A stretch of DNA of 64,000 bases from Streptomyces sp. NBC_00557. GTDB lineage: Bacteria > Actinomycetota > Actinomycetes > Streptomycetales > Streptomycetaceae. Positions 15,455-24,168 of the stretch are shown piece by piece (positions within the stretch are counted from its first letter, which is position 1; every line of letters starts with the position of its first letter). The position numbers and the translations under genes are program-made. Location of the stretch: positions 5,084,001 through 5,148,000 of the forward strand of contig NZ_CP107796.1 in assembly GCF_036345995.1 (NCBI RefSeq), given 5' to 3'. The notes under the pieces are model-generated. The model ran no database searches and was not told the DNA's origin. It saw nothing but the letters and a program-made list of their open reading frames with translations.

Positions 15455-17256
15455 CGGAGACGTCCCTGCACCTGAGGTTCGACGACTCGCGTACCCGTGT
15501 GGTTCTGCGCACCACCGACCAGTACCGGCAGGACCTCGTCCAGCTGGCCGCCCGGTTCCGTACCGGCGGCCAGCTGGGCCCGCTCTCTGTGTCGGTCGCG
15601 CTCGATGACCTTCTCGCGGACTTGACGGTCCTCAGCAGCTGGCCGGACCCTGCGGGTGTTGTTTGGGCTCCAGAGCTTCTGGACCTCGTGTCCGGTGTGG
15701 TCAAGGACGCCAGGCTGGTTGAGGAACGGCTATCTGGCGCTGGCGCACCTCCGGAGGTTGCCGCTGGCGATGTGCTAGACATGCTCGGCGATATGTGGAA
15801 GGCGGACCTCAACGCCTTCCAGCGTCGAGATGTGGCCAAACTTCTCTCACTTGGTCATGGGGCCAACTTCAGCGTCCCCGGCGCAGGCAAGACCCGTGTG
15901 GCGCTTGCCGTGTACTCCGCGCAGCGGGCTCAGGGGGCCGCCAGCAGGCTGTTGGTCGTCTGCCCCAAGTCGGCCTACGAGTCCTGGCGCTATGAGACCG
16001 CCGTCTGCTTCAGCTACCCGCTGCGCACCCATGTGCTGGACGGCTCCTTGGATGAGTGGGCCGAGGTTCTCATCGTTAACTATGAACGGTTGGACCGCTC
16101 ACTGCCCTTGCTAGCGAACTGGCTGAAGTCCGCTCCTTCGATGATCATTCTCGATGAGGCCCACCGCATGAAGCTTGGCGCGCGCGGCACGTATGGTGCC
16201 GCGTGCATGGCGCTGGGCCCCCTCGCGCGGCGTCGGCTGATCCTGACGGGAACGCCCGCCCCGAACGGATCGAAGGACTTGGAGAACCTCCTGGGTTTCG
16301 TCTGGCCGGGCCACGGCCAGCGCACAGTGACCCGGGCGGTGGCCGGCGGAGACCTCGCCTACGCAAGTACGGTCCTGCGACCGCTGTTCACGCGGACGAC
16401 CAAGCAGGAACTCGGCCTTCCGCCCATGACCCTGCGCATGCGTTACGTCGACATGCCGGACCTACACGCCGAGATCTACAGCTCTCTTGTGGGCGGGATC
16501 GCTAACGGCGCTGCTCGCGATGACCTCAGCGCCCTCGGTAAGACGGCGTTGCGTCTGCTGATGGCGGCGACCAGTCCAGCTCTGTTGCTGGAAGGCGCCA
16601 CCAAGTACGAGCCGCTGGCTTACCAGCTGCCCCCACTTGAGATCCCGGCCGGGAGCTCCCTGTATTCACTGATGCAGAATCTCCCCGACTACGAGCTGTC
16701 TCCGAAGTACAAGGAAGCGCTGGCGATCATCGCTGGGAACGCTGCGCAGGGTCGCAAGACACTGGTCTGGACGACCTTCGTGCGCAGCCTGACGACCCTG
16801 GCGCAGATGCTGGAGAAGTACTGCCCAGCAGTCGTGTACGGAGGTACGCCTGACCGAGAAGAGCAGCTGCGACGCTTCCGCGAGGATCCCAGCTGCTTGG
16901 TACTGATCTCAAACCCGGCGACTCTGGGTGAAGGCATCAGCCTCCATCACGTGTGCCACGACGCGATCTACGTGGACAGGGACTTCATGGCCGGCCGCTT
17001 CCTGCAGAGCCTCGACCGGATCCATCGCCTGGGCCTCGCACCGGACACGGAGACCCGCGTCACAGTGCTGGCAGCCCGGGACACGATTGACGAGGTAGTT
17101 GAGGTACGACTTGATCAGAAGCTGGAGTTCATGGGCAAGATCCTTGACGATCCTACGGTTCAGCAGCTTGCGGACCTTGAGGAGGAACCGGCAGTCGCGG
17201 CAGGACTAGCGCCGAGTGACATGGAGGCATTGCTGCGTCACATAGGTAACCGCTGA
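15451..17256 (+). CDS. SNF2-type superfamily 2 helicase
   Basis: 601 aa DNA translocase. A roughly 115-residue N-terminal region is unassigned. The ATPase core has Walker A SVPGAGKT (141-148), DEAH (235-238), motif III LTGTPAP (267-273) followed by DLENLLGFVWP as in SNF2 proteins, and the C-terminal lobe motifs GEGISLHH and QSLDRIHRLG with the arginine finger. It lacks obvious nuclease domains. Start GTG 15451 overlaps the ParB-like stop. It would supply the DNA-moving step of the cassette. The 159-bp gap to the methyltransferase carries inverted repeats. Confidence 0.88.
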   Translation: MTETSLHLRFDDSRTRVVLRTTDQYRQDLVQLAARFRTGGQLGPLSVSVALDDLLADLTVLSSWPDPAGVVWAPELLDLVSGVVKDARLVEERLSGAGAPPEVAAGDVLDMLGDMWKADLNAFQRRDVAKLLSLGHGANFSVPGAGKTRVALAVYSAQRAQGAASRLLVVCPKSAYESWRYETAVCFSYPLRTHVLDGSLDEWAEVLIVNYERLDRSLPLLANWLKSAPSMIILDEAHRMKLGARGTYGAACMALGPLARRRLILTGTPAPNGSKDLENLLGFVWPGHGQRTVTRAVAGGDLAYASTVLRPLFTRTTKQELGLPPMTLRMRYVDMPDLHAEIYSSLVGGIANGAARDDLSALGKTALRLLMAATSPALLLEGATKYEPLAYQLPPLEIPAGSSLYSLMQNLPDYELSPKYKEALAIIAGNAAQGRKTLVWTTFVRSLTTLAQMLEKYCPAVVYGGTPDREEQLRRFREDPSCLVLISNPATLGEGISLHHVCHDAIYVDRDFMAGRFLQSLDRIHRLGLAPDTETRVTVLAARDTIDEVVEVRLDQKLEFMGKILDDPTVQQLADLEEEPAVAAGLAPSDMEALLRHIGNR

Positions 17257-17324
17257 CGCCGGTGATCGGACTTGCTGGCCTCGGGCCGTACGGGGCGGGG
17301 CCAGAAGGTCTGAGGAATGGGAGA

Positions 17325-17400
17325 CTCTTGGGACCAAGAGAACCAGGGGTCTGCACATGAGCAGTGACTCTGGGACACTTGGCGTCGGTTTTGAGTCACT
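17325..17400 (+). promoter_or_regulatory. Two inverted repeats ahead of the methyltransferase
   Basis: CTCTTGG/CCAAGAG (17325-17331, 17334-17340) has a 2-bp spacer. AGTGACTC/GAGTCACT (17363-17370, 17393-17400) has a 22-bp spacer and ends 16 bp before the ATG. Several C5 methyltransferases repress their own promoters through such repeats, so separate control of methylation is plausible. Confidence 0.45.
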
Positions 17401-17415
17401 CCCGGGAGGAGCGCC

Positions 17416-18699
17416 ATGCGCCCCAGCGGTCGCGAGCGTCCGCAGTTCACCTCGCCACTGACCTCCGTCGAGATCTGTGCGGGGGCAGGCGGGCAAGCTG
17501 TTGGGCTGCATTCGGCAGGCTTTGATCACTTGGCTCTCGTTGAGTGGGATGCGCATGCCGTGGAGACCCTGAAGGCCAACATTGGAGGCTGGCCTGGATG
17601 GGGCGAGCAGCGAGCCCAGAGTCTCACGCCGATGGACGTGAAAGAATTTCTGGGGTCAGCAGTTCATAAAGGGCTTCCTGTGAAGAAGGGGGAACTTGAC
17701 CTGCTGGCGGGCGGCGTACCCTGTCCGCCTTTTTCCCTCGCTGGAAAGCGATTGGGGAAGGATGATGAGCGGGATCTTTTCCCCGATGCGCTGAACATTA
17801 TTGATGCGTTGAGGCCCAGGGCTGTCATGATTGAAAATGTGCGTGGCATCCTCGAGCCTCCTGAGGTTTTTATCGACTATCGCAGGGATATTCTGAACAC
17901 GCTGCGATCCCTTGGGTATGTCGTGCCCAGGATTGAAGAACACTGGTCCGCAGAGAAGCAGGACTATGTCATGCGCAGTGTCTGGCGCAGGATGGATGCA
18001 AAGTGGTTTGGGGTCCCCCAGTTGCGCCCTCGTGCCATTTTGGTGGCGATCCACGAGGATGCTCTTGCTGAGAGCCCTGTCGAATTTCAGTGGCCGCTCA
18101 GGCTTGATGAAGGAGGGGCGACAGTGTTCCATGCTCTAGACAAGAGCATGGAGGAGCGTTGTCGGGAATTCTGGGACAAGAACGAGGACGGAAATCCCGC
18201 TCAGCCAGGCGAGCGGACGGGTGAGGTCGTGTACAAAGAGTGGCGCAAGGCTGCTCTGGAGGCTGAAGAAGCAGGCAGAGGGATCGCTCCCACTCTCGTG
18301 GGAGGGTCGCGGAAGCATGGCGGTGCGGATCTCGGCCCTACCCGCGCCAAGCGAGCTTGGAAGGCGCTTGGTGTAGATGCGATGGGCGTTGCTAACGATC
18401 CGCACGAATGTGACCCTAAGCGTGATCTCTTCAGGCCGACTGGTCCGATGCTGACCGTCCAGCAGGCTGCCAGGATTCAGGGATTCCCGGAAGACTGGAA
18501 ATTCCAGGGAAGGAAGACAGCTCGCTACCGGCAGGTTGGCAACGCCTTTCCCCCGCCGGTTGCGGAAGCAGTGGGAAGGGCTATCGCTGCTGTTCTGCGC
18601 CCGGAGTCCCGCAGTGAACTGCTTAAGGACTACGTCATGGATGTCTGCGACGGCAACACTGATTCCATGCCTTCTGAGCAGATGATGATTCCGGTCTAG
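17416..18699 (+). CDS. DNA (cytosine-5) methyltransferase
   Basis: 427 aa. Motifs are in the normal order: I CAGAGGQAVGLHSAGF (from 21), IV GGVPCPPFS with nucleophile Cys103, VI ENV (VMIENVRGIL), VIII as QLRPRAILVA, and IX/X as RIQGFPEDW...YRQVGNAFPPPVA. The target-recognition region lies roughly between 210 and 330, so the target sequence cannot be read. The ATG follows GGGAGGAG. Base composition is visibly less GC-rich than flanking genes, with many A/T third positions, which points to transfer. It converges on vsr with 4 bp between stops. Confidence 0.95.
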   Translation: MRPSGRERPQFTSPLTSVEICAGAGGQAVGLHSAGFDHLALVEWDAHAVETLKANIGGWPGWGEQRAQSLTPMDVKEFLGSAVHKGLPVKKGELDLLAGGVPCPPFSLAGKRLGKDDERDLFPDALNIIDALRPRAVMIENVRGILEPPEVFIDYRRDILNTLRSLGYVVPRIEEHWSAEKQDYVMRSVWRRMDAKWFGVPQLRPRAILVAIHEDALAESPVEFQWPLRLDEGGATVFHALDKSMEERCREFWDKNEDGNPAQPGERTGEVVYKEWRKAALEAEEAGRGIAPTLVGGSRKHGGADLGPTRAKRAWKALGVDAMGVANDPHECDPKRDLFRPTGPMLTVQQAARIQGFPEDWKFQGRKTARYRQVGNAFPPPVAEAVGRAIAAVLRPESRSELLKDYVMDVCDGNTDSMPSEQMMIPV

Positions 18700-18703
18700 G
18701 GAT

Positions 18704-19156
18704 TTATGGGTGCGCTCGGCGCTGAGCTACTGCTTCAGCGATTTGTCGGGCGCATGCCTCGGATGGCTCGTGCTCCCAGAAGCGGAGAACGAGCCATCCA
18801 GCTTCCTGAAGCCGCTGATCAGTGTCCCGGTCGCGCCGTACGTTGCGCAGGACTTTTTCTGACCAGTACCCAGAGTTGGTTCTAGGCGGAACATAGTGCT
18901 CGGGACAACCGTGCCAGTAACAGCCGTCGATGAAGACGGCGACCTTAGCCCGACGGAACACCATATCTGCCGTTCGACGCAGGTCCGGAATGGGTCGGGT
19001 GGCCACTCGGTATCGGAGTCCTTGAGCGTGCACAAGCCGACGGATCAGTCTCTCGGGCTTCGTGTCACGGCTACGGATCGCTTGCATGTTGCGTCGGCGC
19101 GCCGCTGACGAGGCCCAGGAACCCTCAGGGGCTTTCCACTCAGGAGCATCAGACAC
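18704..19156 (-). CDS. vsr: Very short patch repair endonuclease (Vsr)
   Basis: 150 aa, normal Vsr length. Key segments are RRRNMQAIRSRDTKPE (N-terminal), ADMVF with catalytic Asp64, FIDGCYWHGCPEH (74-87, zinc and active-site residues), PRTNSGYWSEKVLRNVRRD and GWLVLRFWEHE. In Dcm-type systems it nicks at T:G mismatches from 5-methylcytosine deamination. Some Vsr-fold enzymes instead serve as the restriction nuclease of R-M systems. Here it is encoded tail-to-tail with the methyltransferase, so both readings are possible. Confidence 0.95.
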   Translation of the reverse strand: MSDAPEWKAPEGSWASSAARRRNMQAIRSRDTKPERLIRRLVHAQGLRYRVATRPIPDLRRTADMVFRRAKVAVFIDGCYWHGCPEHYVPPRTNSGYWSEKVLRNVRRDRDTDQRLQEAGWLVLRFWEHEPSEACARQIAEAVAQRRAHP

Positions 19157-19516
19157 ACCGAAGAGGTTAGCCCGGCACCGAGCGGAGGTGTGGTCTTGTG
19201 CATGCCAGAAGTGTGGGCGTAGGTCACTCGCTTTTTGATCAGTGTCGTGCTTCCGTCGGCCGCGTCAAGGGCGCTCCACTCCGCTGCGCTGCGTTCCGCG
19301 TCGGCTGCGCCGATGGCTCTCCGAGGCACCCCCCTGACCCTGCCCGCTTCAGCACGGGGAGGAAGCGAGCGAGCGGCCCGCATGAGCGGGCGGACCAAGT
19401 GGGGTGGCCTCAGGTGGACTCTGCAGTGGAGCGGGGCTGGGCGCCCATACGCCGGTGGCGGCACCTCGCCGGGTTAGCGGCTTGCGGCGGAATGCGTGTC
19501 GTAGCGGGTGGCGGGT
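19157..19516. other. Right edge of accessory island, no gene seen
   Basis: 360 bp between vsr and the SEC-C gene without a convincing gene. It contains GC-rich words such as CGCTGCGCTGCG (near 19282) and AAGCGAGCGAGCGG, composition often seen at plasmid or ICE remnants in Streptomyces. No integrase, tRNA or matching left-flank repeat is visible. Confidence 0.4.
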
Positions 19517-20527
19517 TTATGCGCCGTGGCAGCCCTCGTACGGCTGGGCCGAGCCGCACCAGCACTCCGCCCCCCTCCCCGGCGGCCAAGCCACGGCCCG
19601 GCCCCGCGCAGCGAGCGTCGTCGCGTACTGCGGGAGCAGGGTCGGGTCTGCCGGGGAGGAGCCCTCCGACGCCGCGAACGCCTCGTACGACGGCACCGTG
19701 CCGGTGACGATGCCCAGGTTGGGGGTGCCGGAAGAGGACAGCTCGCGGAGGGAGGACTCTATGGTCGCGAGGTGGGTTTCGTGGGACGGGTACTCCGAGG
19801 ACAGAGCGGGGTAGGCCGACAGGAGTTCCGACAGTTCCGTTGCCGACCAGTGGAGGATCGCGACCGGGAAGGGGCGGGAGAGGGCCTCGCGGTAGGCGCC
19901 CAGTTCGGCGCGGAGGCGGGAGATCTCCGCGACCAGTTCCGCCGGGTTGTCCGAGCCGAGGGACCAGACGCGTTTGGGGTCGTGGAGTTCGTCCAGGGAC
20001 ACCGGCGAGGTGTGCAGGGTGTCCGCCAGGGTGTCCCAGTCGTCGTGCGGCAGGCCCCGCATGCGGCGGACGCGGTGGCGGCCGTAGAGCAGGGGGTGGG
20101 TGGCGGGCGGGGGCTCCTCCTCGGCCGGCAGGAGGAGGCGCGCCGCCTCCGTGAACGTCTCCTCCGCCGCCTCCAGCTCGTCGTGCGACTCCAGGGACTC
20201 CGCGACGATCACCCAGGGGGCCGGGTCCCGGGGGGCCGTCGTGCGGATGCCGTCGATGATCGCCCTCGCCTCCGCCTCGTGGTCGTACTCCCAGAGGTTG
20301 GAGGCCTTCAGGGCGCGCACCAGCGCGGGGTTCTCCAGGCCGTCCGGTGAGGACAGCAGGCGGTCGTAGAGCGCGGTGGCCGCGGGGCGGTCGCCGGACA
20401 GTTCGAGGTGGGCCGCGGCGCGCAGGAGGAGGGCCTCGGCGTCCTCGGGATACAGTCCGGCGGTCCGCTCCAGGCGTGCCGCTTCGGCGGTGTGGTCGAC
20501 GTTCTCGGCAGGCGTGTCGGGGCGCAT
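19517..20527 (-). CDS. SEC-C zinc-motif protein with TPR-like repeats
   Basis: About 336 aa. TPR-like helices near the N-terminus (LYPEDAEALLLRAAAHLELSG, then ATALYDRLLSS) are followed by a helical body. The extreme C-terminus carries a SEC-C zinc motif, ECWCGSAQPYEGCHG (CxC...CH), used by SecA and many other proteins for metal and partner binding. The family is common in actinobacteria with no assigned role. The ATG at 20527 is chosen by alignment of domains; a longer version from 20605 is possible and neither has a strong ribosome site. Confidence 0.7.
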   Translation of the reverse strand: MRPDTPAENVDHTAEAARLERTAGLYPEDAEALLLRAAAHLELSGDRPAATALYDRLLSSPDGLENPALVRALKASNLWEYDHEAEARAIIDGIRTTAPRDPAPWVIVAESLESHDELEAAEETFTEAARLLLPAEEEPPPATHPLLYGRHRVRRMRGLPHDDWDTLADTLHTSPVSLDELHDPKRVWSLGSDNPAELVAEISRLRAELGAYREALSRPFPVAILHWSATELSELLSAYPALSSEYPSHETHLATIESSLRELSSSGTPNLGIVTGTVPSYEAFAASEGSSPADPTLLPQYATTLAARGRAVAWPPGRGAECWCGSAQPYEGCHGA

Positions 20528-20714
20528 GGGGGACACCGTACTGCCGAGCACTGACTCAGGGGAGTACGCGCAGGTCAGGGTCCCCTTACGACGTGGTTCA
20601 CGCATTCACTCCGCCCGCGCTCACACCGTCACCCCGTCCACCTGCGGGCGGCTCGGGAGGCCCGGGCTCGTGGACGCGTTCCCCGGGCGGCCGGTCACGG
20701 CCCTTCCGGGTCCG

Positions 20715-22121
20715 TTACCGCCGCCGCTCCCGCAGCACCCCCACCAGTGCCGCGCCCACCACTGCCAGACCCGCCGACACCAGCAGGGCGGTGTTCGTGC
20801 CGCTCGCCAGGGTGCGGGAGGAGGTGGCGACGGCGATGGTCAGGGCGACGCCGGCGCAGGAGCCGATGTAGCGGAGGGTCTGCTGGGCGCCGGAGCCCAT
20901 CGCGGCCCGTTCGCGCGGAACCGAGTCCACGGCCAGCAGCGGCAGCGCGCCGTTGAGCAGGCCGCTGCCGACGCCGCTGACGATCAGGCCGGGCAGCAGC
21001 CGGGTCCAGGAGCCGGAGGCGAGGGCGCCGAGCATGGTCAGGACGGCGACGGCGTGCAGGGCGAAGCCGACGGCGAGCTGTGCGCGCGGGGCGATCCGGC
21101 CGGCCAGGTGCTTGACCTGGAGGGCGACCAGGAAGCTCAGGCCGGACCAGAGCAGGAGCAGCCAGGCCGTCCGTATCGGGGACAGGTGGAGGACCTGCTG
21201 GAACAGGGCCGGCAGGAAGCTGAACATGCCGATCACCGCGAGGCCGGTGAACAGGCCGCCCGCGGCCGAGGCCAGGAACGGTGTGTGGCGCAGCAGGCTC
21301 AGCTCGATCATCGGGGTGCCCGTCCGGTGCTCCACGGCGGCGAAGAGCGCGAGGAGGGCGACCGCGGCCGCGAGCAGCAGGCCGACCGGGGCGCGCAGCC
21401 AGCCGTCGCGGCCCAGGGTCAGGGCCGCCACCAGCGCCACCAGGGCCAGGCCGAAGGTCAGGGCGCCCGGGATGTCCGGGCGGCCGCCGCGCGGCGCGCG
21501 TGATTCGGTGAGCGCGCGGGTGCCCAGCGCGGCCAGGACGACGGCCGCCGCGCCCAGCACGCCGTACGCCACCCGCCAGTTCGGCAGCGCGCCCGCGACC
21601 AGTGGTCCCACGGCGATGCCGCCGCTGACGAAGGCGCCCCACACGCCGGTCGCGTGCAGCCGGCCGCGCGGGGACGGGAAGGCGGCGACCAGCAGGCCGA
21701 GGCTGCTCGCGAGGATCGCCGCGCTCGCCGCGCCCTGGGCGATGCGGGCGAGGGTGAACTGCCAGGTGGACGTCGAGAAGGCGCCGAGCGCGGTGGTGAG
21801 GCCGAGGGCCAGCGTGCCGGCGAGGAAGATCCGGCGGCGGCCGTAGTCGTCGGCGAGGCTGCCGGCGACGAGCAGTACGGCGGCGAGGCCGAGCGGGGTG
21901 CCGTTCAGCAGCCAGGCCTGGGCGGAGAGCGGGGTGTGCAGGGCGGTCGCGGTGCCGGGCAGCGTGACCATCGGGGCGGTGTACGTCATCAGCGTGACGG
22001 CGGTGGCCGCGCTGGTCAGGGCGAGCGTGGCCCGGGGGCGGGCGGGGGCGTCCCGGGTGGTGGCGCCGTGTACGGCGGGGGCGGCGGACGCGGGGGCGGT
22101 GGCGGAGTCGAGCCCGGTCAT
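20715..22121 (-). CDS. MFS drug-efflux-type transporter
   Basis: About 468 aa with some 14 hydrophobic helices, DHA2-like. LNGTPLGLAAVLLVAGSLADDYGRRRIFLAG is the loop 2-3 motif. The start at 22121 has GGAAGGACAGG upstream. An in-frame ATG at 22187 would place the start inside one of two palindromic operators, which argues against it. Divergent from an HxlR regulator that likely represses it, so it probably exports a toxic compound or metabolite. Confidence 0.85.
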   Translation of the reverse strand: MTGLDSATAPASAAPAVHGATTRDAPARPRATLALTSAATAVTLMTYTAPMVTLPGTATALHTPLSAQAWLLNGTPLGLAAVLLVAGSLADDYGRRRIFLAGTLALGLTTALGAFSTSTWQFTLARIAQGAASAAILASSLGLLVAAFPSPRGRLHATGVWGAFVSGGIAVGPLVAGALPNWRVAYGVLGAAAVVLAALGTRALTESRAPRGGRPDIPGALTFGLALVALVAALTLGRDGWLRAPVGLLLAAAVALLALFAAVEHRTGTPMIELSLLRHTPFLASAAGGLFTGLAVIGMFSFLPALFQQVLHLSPIRTAWLLLLWSGLSFLVALQVKHLAGRIAPRAQLAVGFALHAVAVLTMLGALASGSWTRLLPGLIVSGVGSGLLNGALPLLAVDSVPRERAAMGSGAQQTLRYIGSCAGVALTIAVATSSRTLASGTNTALLVSAGLAVVGAALVGVLRERRR

Positions 22122-22176
22122 GGCGTGGTCCTGTCCTTCCGGGGCTGCGGCCGGGGTGAGCGGCTGGGCGATTGGC

Positions 22177-22238
22177 GGTTCATTCATTGAACCGACCTGA
22201 CCGCACCACCGTAGCACTCACGGTTCGGTCAGTGAACC
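22177..22238. promoter_or_regulatory. Twin 17-bp operators, probable HxlR sites
   Basis: GGTTCATTCATTGAACC (22177-22193) and GGTTCGGTCAGTGAACC (22222-22238) share the form GGTTCNNTCANTGAACC, with centres 45 bp apart. They lie between the MFS gene and the HxlR regulator. Two matched palindromes in a short divergent region are strong evidence of a dimeric regulator acting on both promoters. Confidence 0.8.
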
Positions 22239-22268
22239 TAGGCTGGGAAAGTGGTTACAGTGGACGGC

Positions 22269-22796
22269 ATGGCACTGGGCAAGGACTACGCGTCGCAGGA
22301 GTGCTCGATCGCCCGCGCGCTCGAGATCGTCGGCGAGCGCTGGACGCTGCTCGTCGTCCGCGACGCCCTCTACGGCGTCCGGCGGTACAACGACTTCCTG
22401 GCCCACCTCGGCATCCCGCGCGCCGTCCTCGCCGCCCGGCTGCAGACCCTGACCGCCGAGGGCATCCTCGAGAAGCGGCGGTACCAGCAGTCGCCGCCGC
22501 GCGACGAGTACGTCCTCACCGAGCGCGGCATCGCCCTGTGGCCCACCCTGCGCGCCCTCGGCCTGTGGGGGCGCCAGCACTTCACCGAGGGGCCGCTGCG
22601 GTACTTCCGGCACGCGGAGTGCGGCACGGAACTCGGCCCGTACGGCGAATGTCCCGCGTGCGGGGCCGTCGTACCGGTCGGGGACGTGGTCATGGAGCCC
22701 GGGCCCGGCCTCGACCCGGACCCCGCGGATCCGGTCAGCCGGGCCCTGCTGAAGCCGAAACGGCTGCTGGAGCCGCTGGAGACGGAGCCCGCCTGA
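22269..22796 (+). CDS. HxlR-family winged-helix regulator
   Basis: About 175 aa. N-terminal MALGKDYASQECSIARALEIVGERWTLLVVRD is the HxlR signature, with the conserved Cys sensed in some members. The winged helix continues YNDFLAHLGIPRAVLAARLQTL and EYVLTERG. The C-terminal extension contains CGTELGPYGECPACG, a possible zinc knuckle. A GTG at 22251 is an alternative start. It likely controls itself and the MFS gene through the twin palindromes. Confidence 0.88.
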   Translation: MALGKDYASQECSIARALEIVGERWTLLVVRDALYGVRRYNDFLAHLGIPRAVLAARLQTLTAEGILEKRRYQQSPPRDEYVLTERGIALWPTLRALGLWGRQHFTEGPLRYFRHAECGTELGPYGECPACGAVVPVGDVVMEPGPGLDPDPADPVSRALLKPKRLLEPLETEPA

Positions 22797-22804
22797 CCCT
22801 GCCG

Positions 22805-22830
22805 CCGGAGCCGGAGCCGGAGCCGGAGCC
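22805..22830. repeat. CCGGAG hexanucleotide repeat
   Basis: Four tandem CCGGAG units plus CC lie just after the HxlR stop and before the end of the convergent beta-lactamase-like gene. It is a likely slippage site with no coding role. Confidence 0.8.
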
Positions 22831-22840
22831 CGTCCGACCC

Positions 22841-23674
22841 TCAGGCGGCGCCCGCGTCCCGGAGCAGGCCGATGCCTGCCTGGTCGGTGGCGTCCGAGTC
22901 GCCGCCCAGCCGGTGGACGACCACCCAGCGGCCGTCCGCGCGGGCGGCGGCGAACACCGACGCGTGGCGGGTCGCGCCGTTGTGCCAGTGGACCGGCCCC
23001 GCCGTCTGCCACGAGGGCGCGGGATCGCCCAGCCGGCGCTCGATCACCAGCCGGACGAGCAGGTCGGCGACCGCGCGCGGCGTCGCCCACAGCCCGCCCG
23101 CCGGAAGGATCGCCCCGTCCATGGTCCACGGCCGCCGGCCCCTGCCGAACAGCCCCGGGGCGAGCAGCCGCCGGTCCCGGTCGGGCCGTGCGCTCACCTC
23201 GTGGACGTCCAGCGGGCGCAGCACGTACTCGGCGAGCAGTTCCTCGTACGACGCGCCGGCCGCCCCGGACAGCGCGGCGCCCAGGACGGCGTACCCCAGG
23301 TTCGAGTACTCCTCCTGCCGGCCCGGCGGGCGGACGGCCACCGAGTCCAGACGGCCCAGCAGCCGGTGCAGGGCGTCGGCGTCGAACGCGGCGTACGGAT
23401 CACGGCGGCGGGCCGCTCCGGGCGGCAGGCGCGGCAGTCCGGACGTGTGCGCGGCCAGGTGCCGCAGGGTGATACCGGTGCCGGGTACGGCGGGGAGCCA
23501 GCGCTCGACGGGGTCGTCGGCGTCGAGCAGGCCCGCGGCGGCCATGCGCATGAGCGCCGTACCGGTGAGCACCTTGGTGAAGGAGCCGATCTCCACGAAC
23601 CGGTCCACGGCGTGGCCGTCGGTGACGCGTGCGGCAGAGGCGTCGGTGAGGACGCAGGTGGGAATGCGAGGCAT
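22841..23674 (-). CDS. Beta-lactamase-family serine hydrolase
   Basis: 277 aa, cytoplasmic since no signal peptide is seen. SFTK (residues 31-34) is the SxxK catalytic motif and YSNLGY the YxN motif. HTSGLP is the usual loop following it. A third KTG-like triad is not clear; HWHNG may take its place. This group (class C / EstB / D-aminopeptidase-like) includes esterases and peptidases more often than true lactamases. It converges on the HxlR gene. Confidence 0.85.
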   Translation of the reverse strand: MPRIPTCVLTDASAARVTDGHAVDRFVEIGSFTKVLTGTALMRMAAAGLLDADDPVERWLPAVPGTGITLRHLAAHTSGLPRLPPGAARRRDPYAAFDADALHRLLGRLDSVAVRPPGRQEEYSNLGYAVLGAALSGAAGASYEELLAEYVLRPLDVHEVSARPDRDRRLLAPGLFGRGRRPWTMDGAILPAGGLWATPRAVADLLVRLVIERRLGDPAPSWQTAGPVHWHNGATRHASVFAAARADGRWVVVHRLGGDSDATDQAGIGLLRDAGAA

Positions 23675-23765
23675 GCGGTGCCCTTCCCGTGTCGGACATC
23701 AGGTATACAAGGAGACAGAGGGCAAGCAGCCCTTGGGGGTTGAGACCGCGGGGAGGGGGAGACGG

Positions 23766-24077
23766 GTGATCCGGCGTCTCGTACGGTCGCGTGCGCTCGC
23801 CCCGCTGCTGCTCCTGCTCCTGCCGGTCCTGCTGCTCGACGCCGGCAACCTCTCCGCGACCGTCGCGCTCGCCGCGACCACGGCGGCCGGGGCCGCCTTC
23901 GCCGCCTGCGTGCTGATCGCCGCCCGCACCGCGCCCGCCGTACCGCCCACCCGGGTGCGCACGGCGATCCGCGACCGGGCCCGGCGTACGGCCTTCCTGC
24001 CGCAGCGCGATCCCGACGCACCCGGCCGGCGACGGCCCAGGGCGCCCGGGCAGGGCCTTCCGGCGACCGCCGCGTAG
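23766..24077 (+). CDS. DUF6412 small membrane protein
   Basis: 103 aa from a GTG at 23766 preceded by GGGGAGGGGG. It has two hydrophobic stretches (ALAPLLLLLLPVLLLDAG and VALAATTAAGAAFAACVLIAA), then a basic, proline-rich tail. DUF6412 proteins typically stand just before a YidC paralogue, as here (92 bp gap), suggesting cotranscription and a shared membrane role. Confidence 0.72.
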   Translation: MIRRLVRSRALAPLLLLLLPVLLLDAGNLSATVALAATTAAGAAFAACVLIAARTAPAVPPTRVRTAIRDRARRTAFLPQRDPDAPGRRRPRAPGQGLPATAA

Positions 24078-24168
24078 GGCACCTGCACTCCCGTAGGTGA
24101 CCCCGCGCGGGTCGTCATGCCGTTTTCCGCGTCATTCCGGCACGACGAGACCCCCGGAGGGCTCACCC

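Noticed and set aside
9658..19516. Integrative element with attachment sites
   Set aside because: The gene content looks acquired, but no integrase, excisionase, replication gene, tRNA or flanking direct repeat longer than 11 bp was found.
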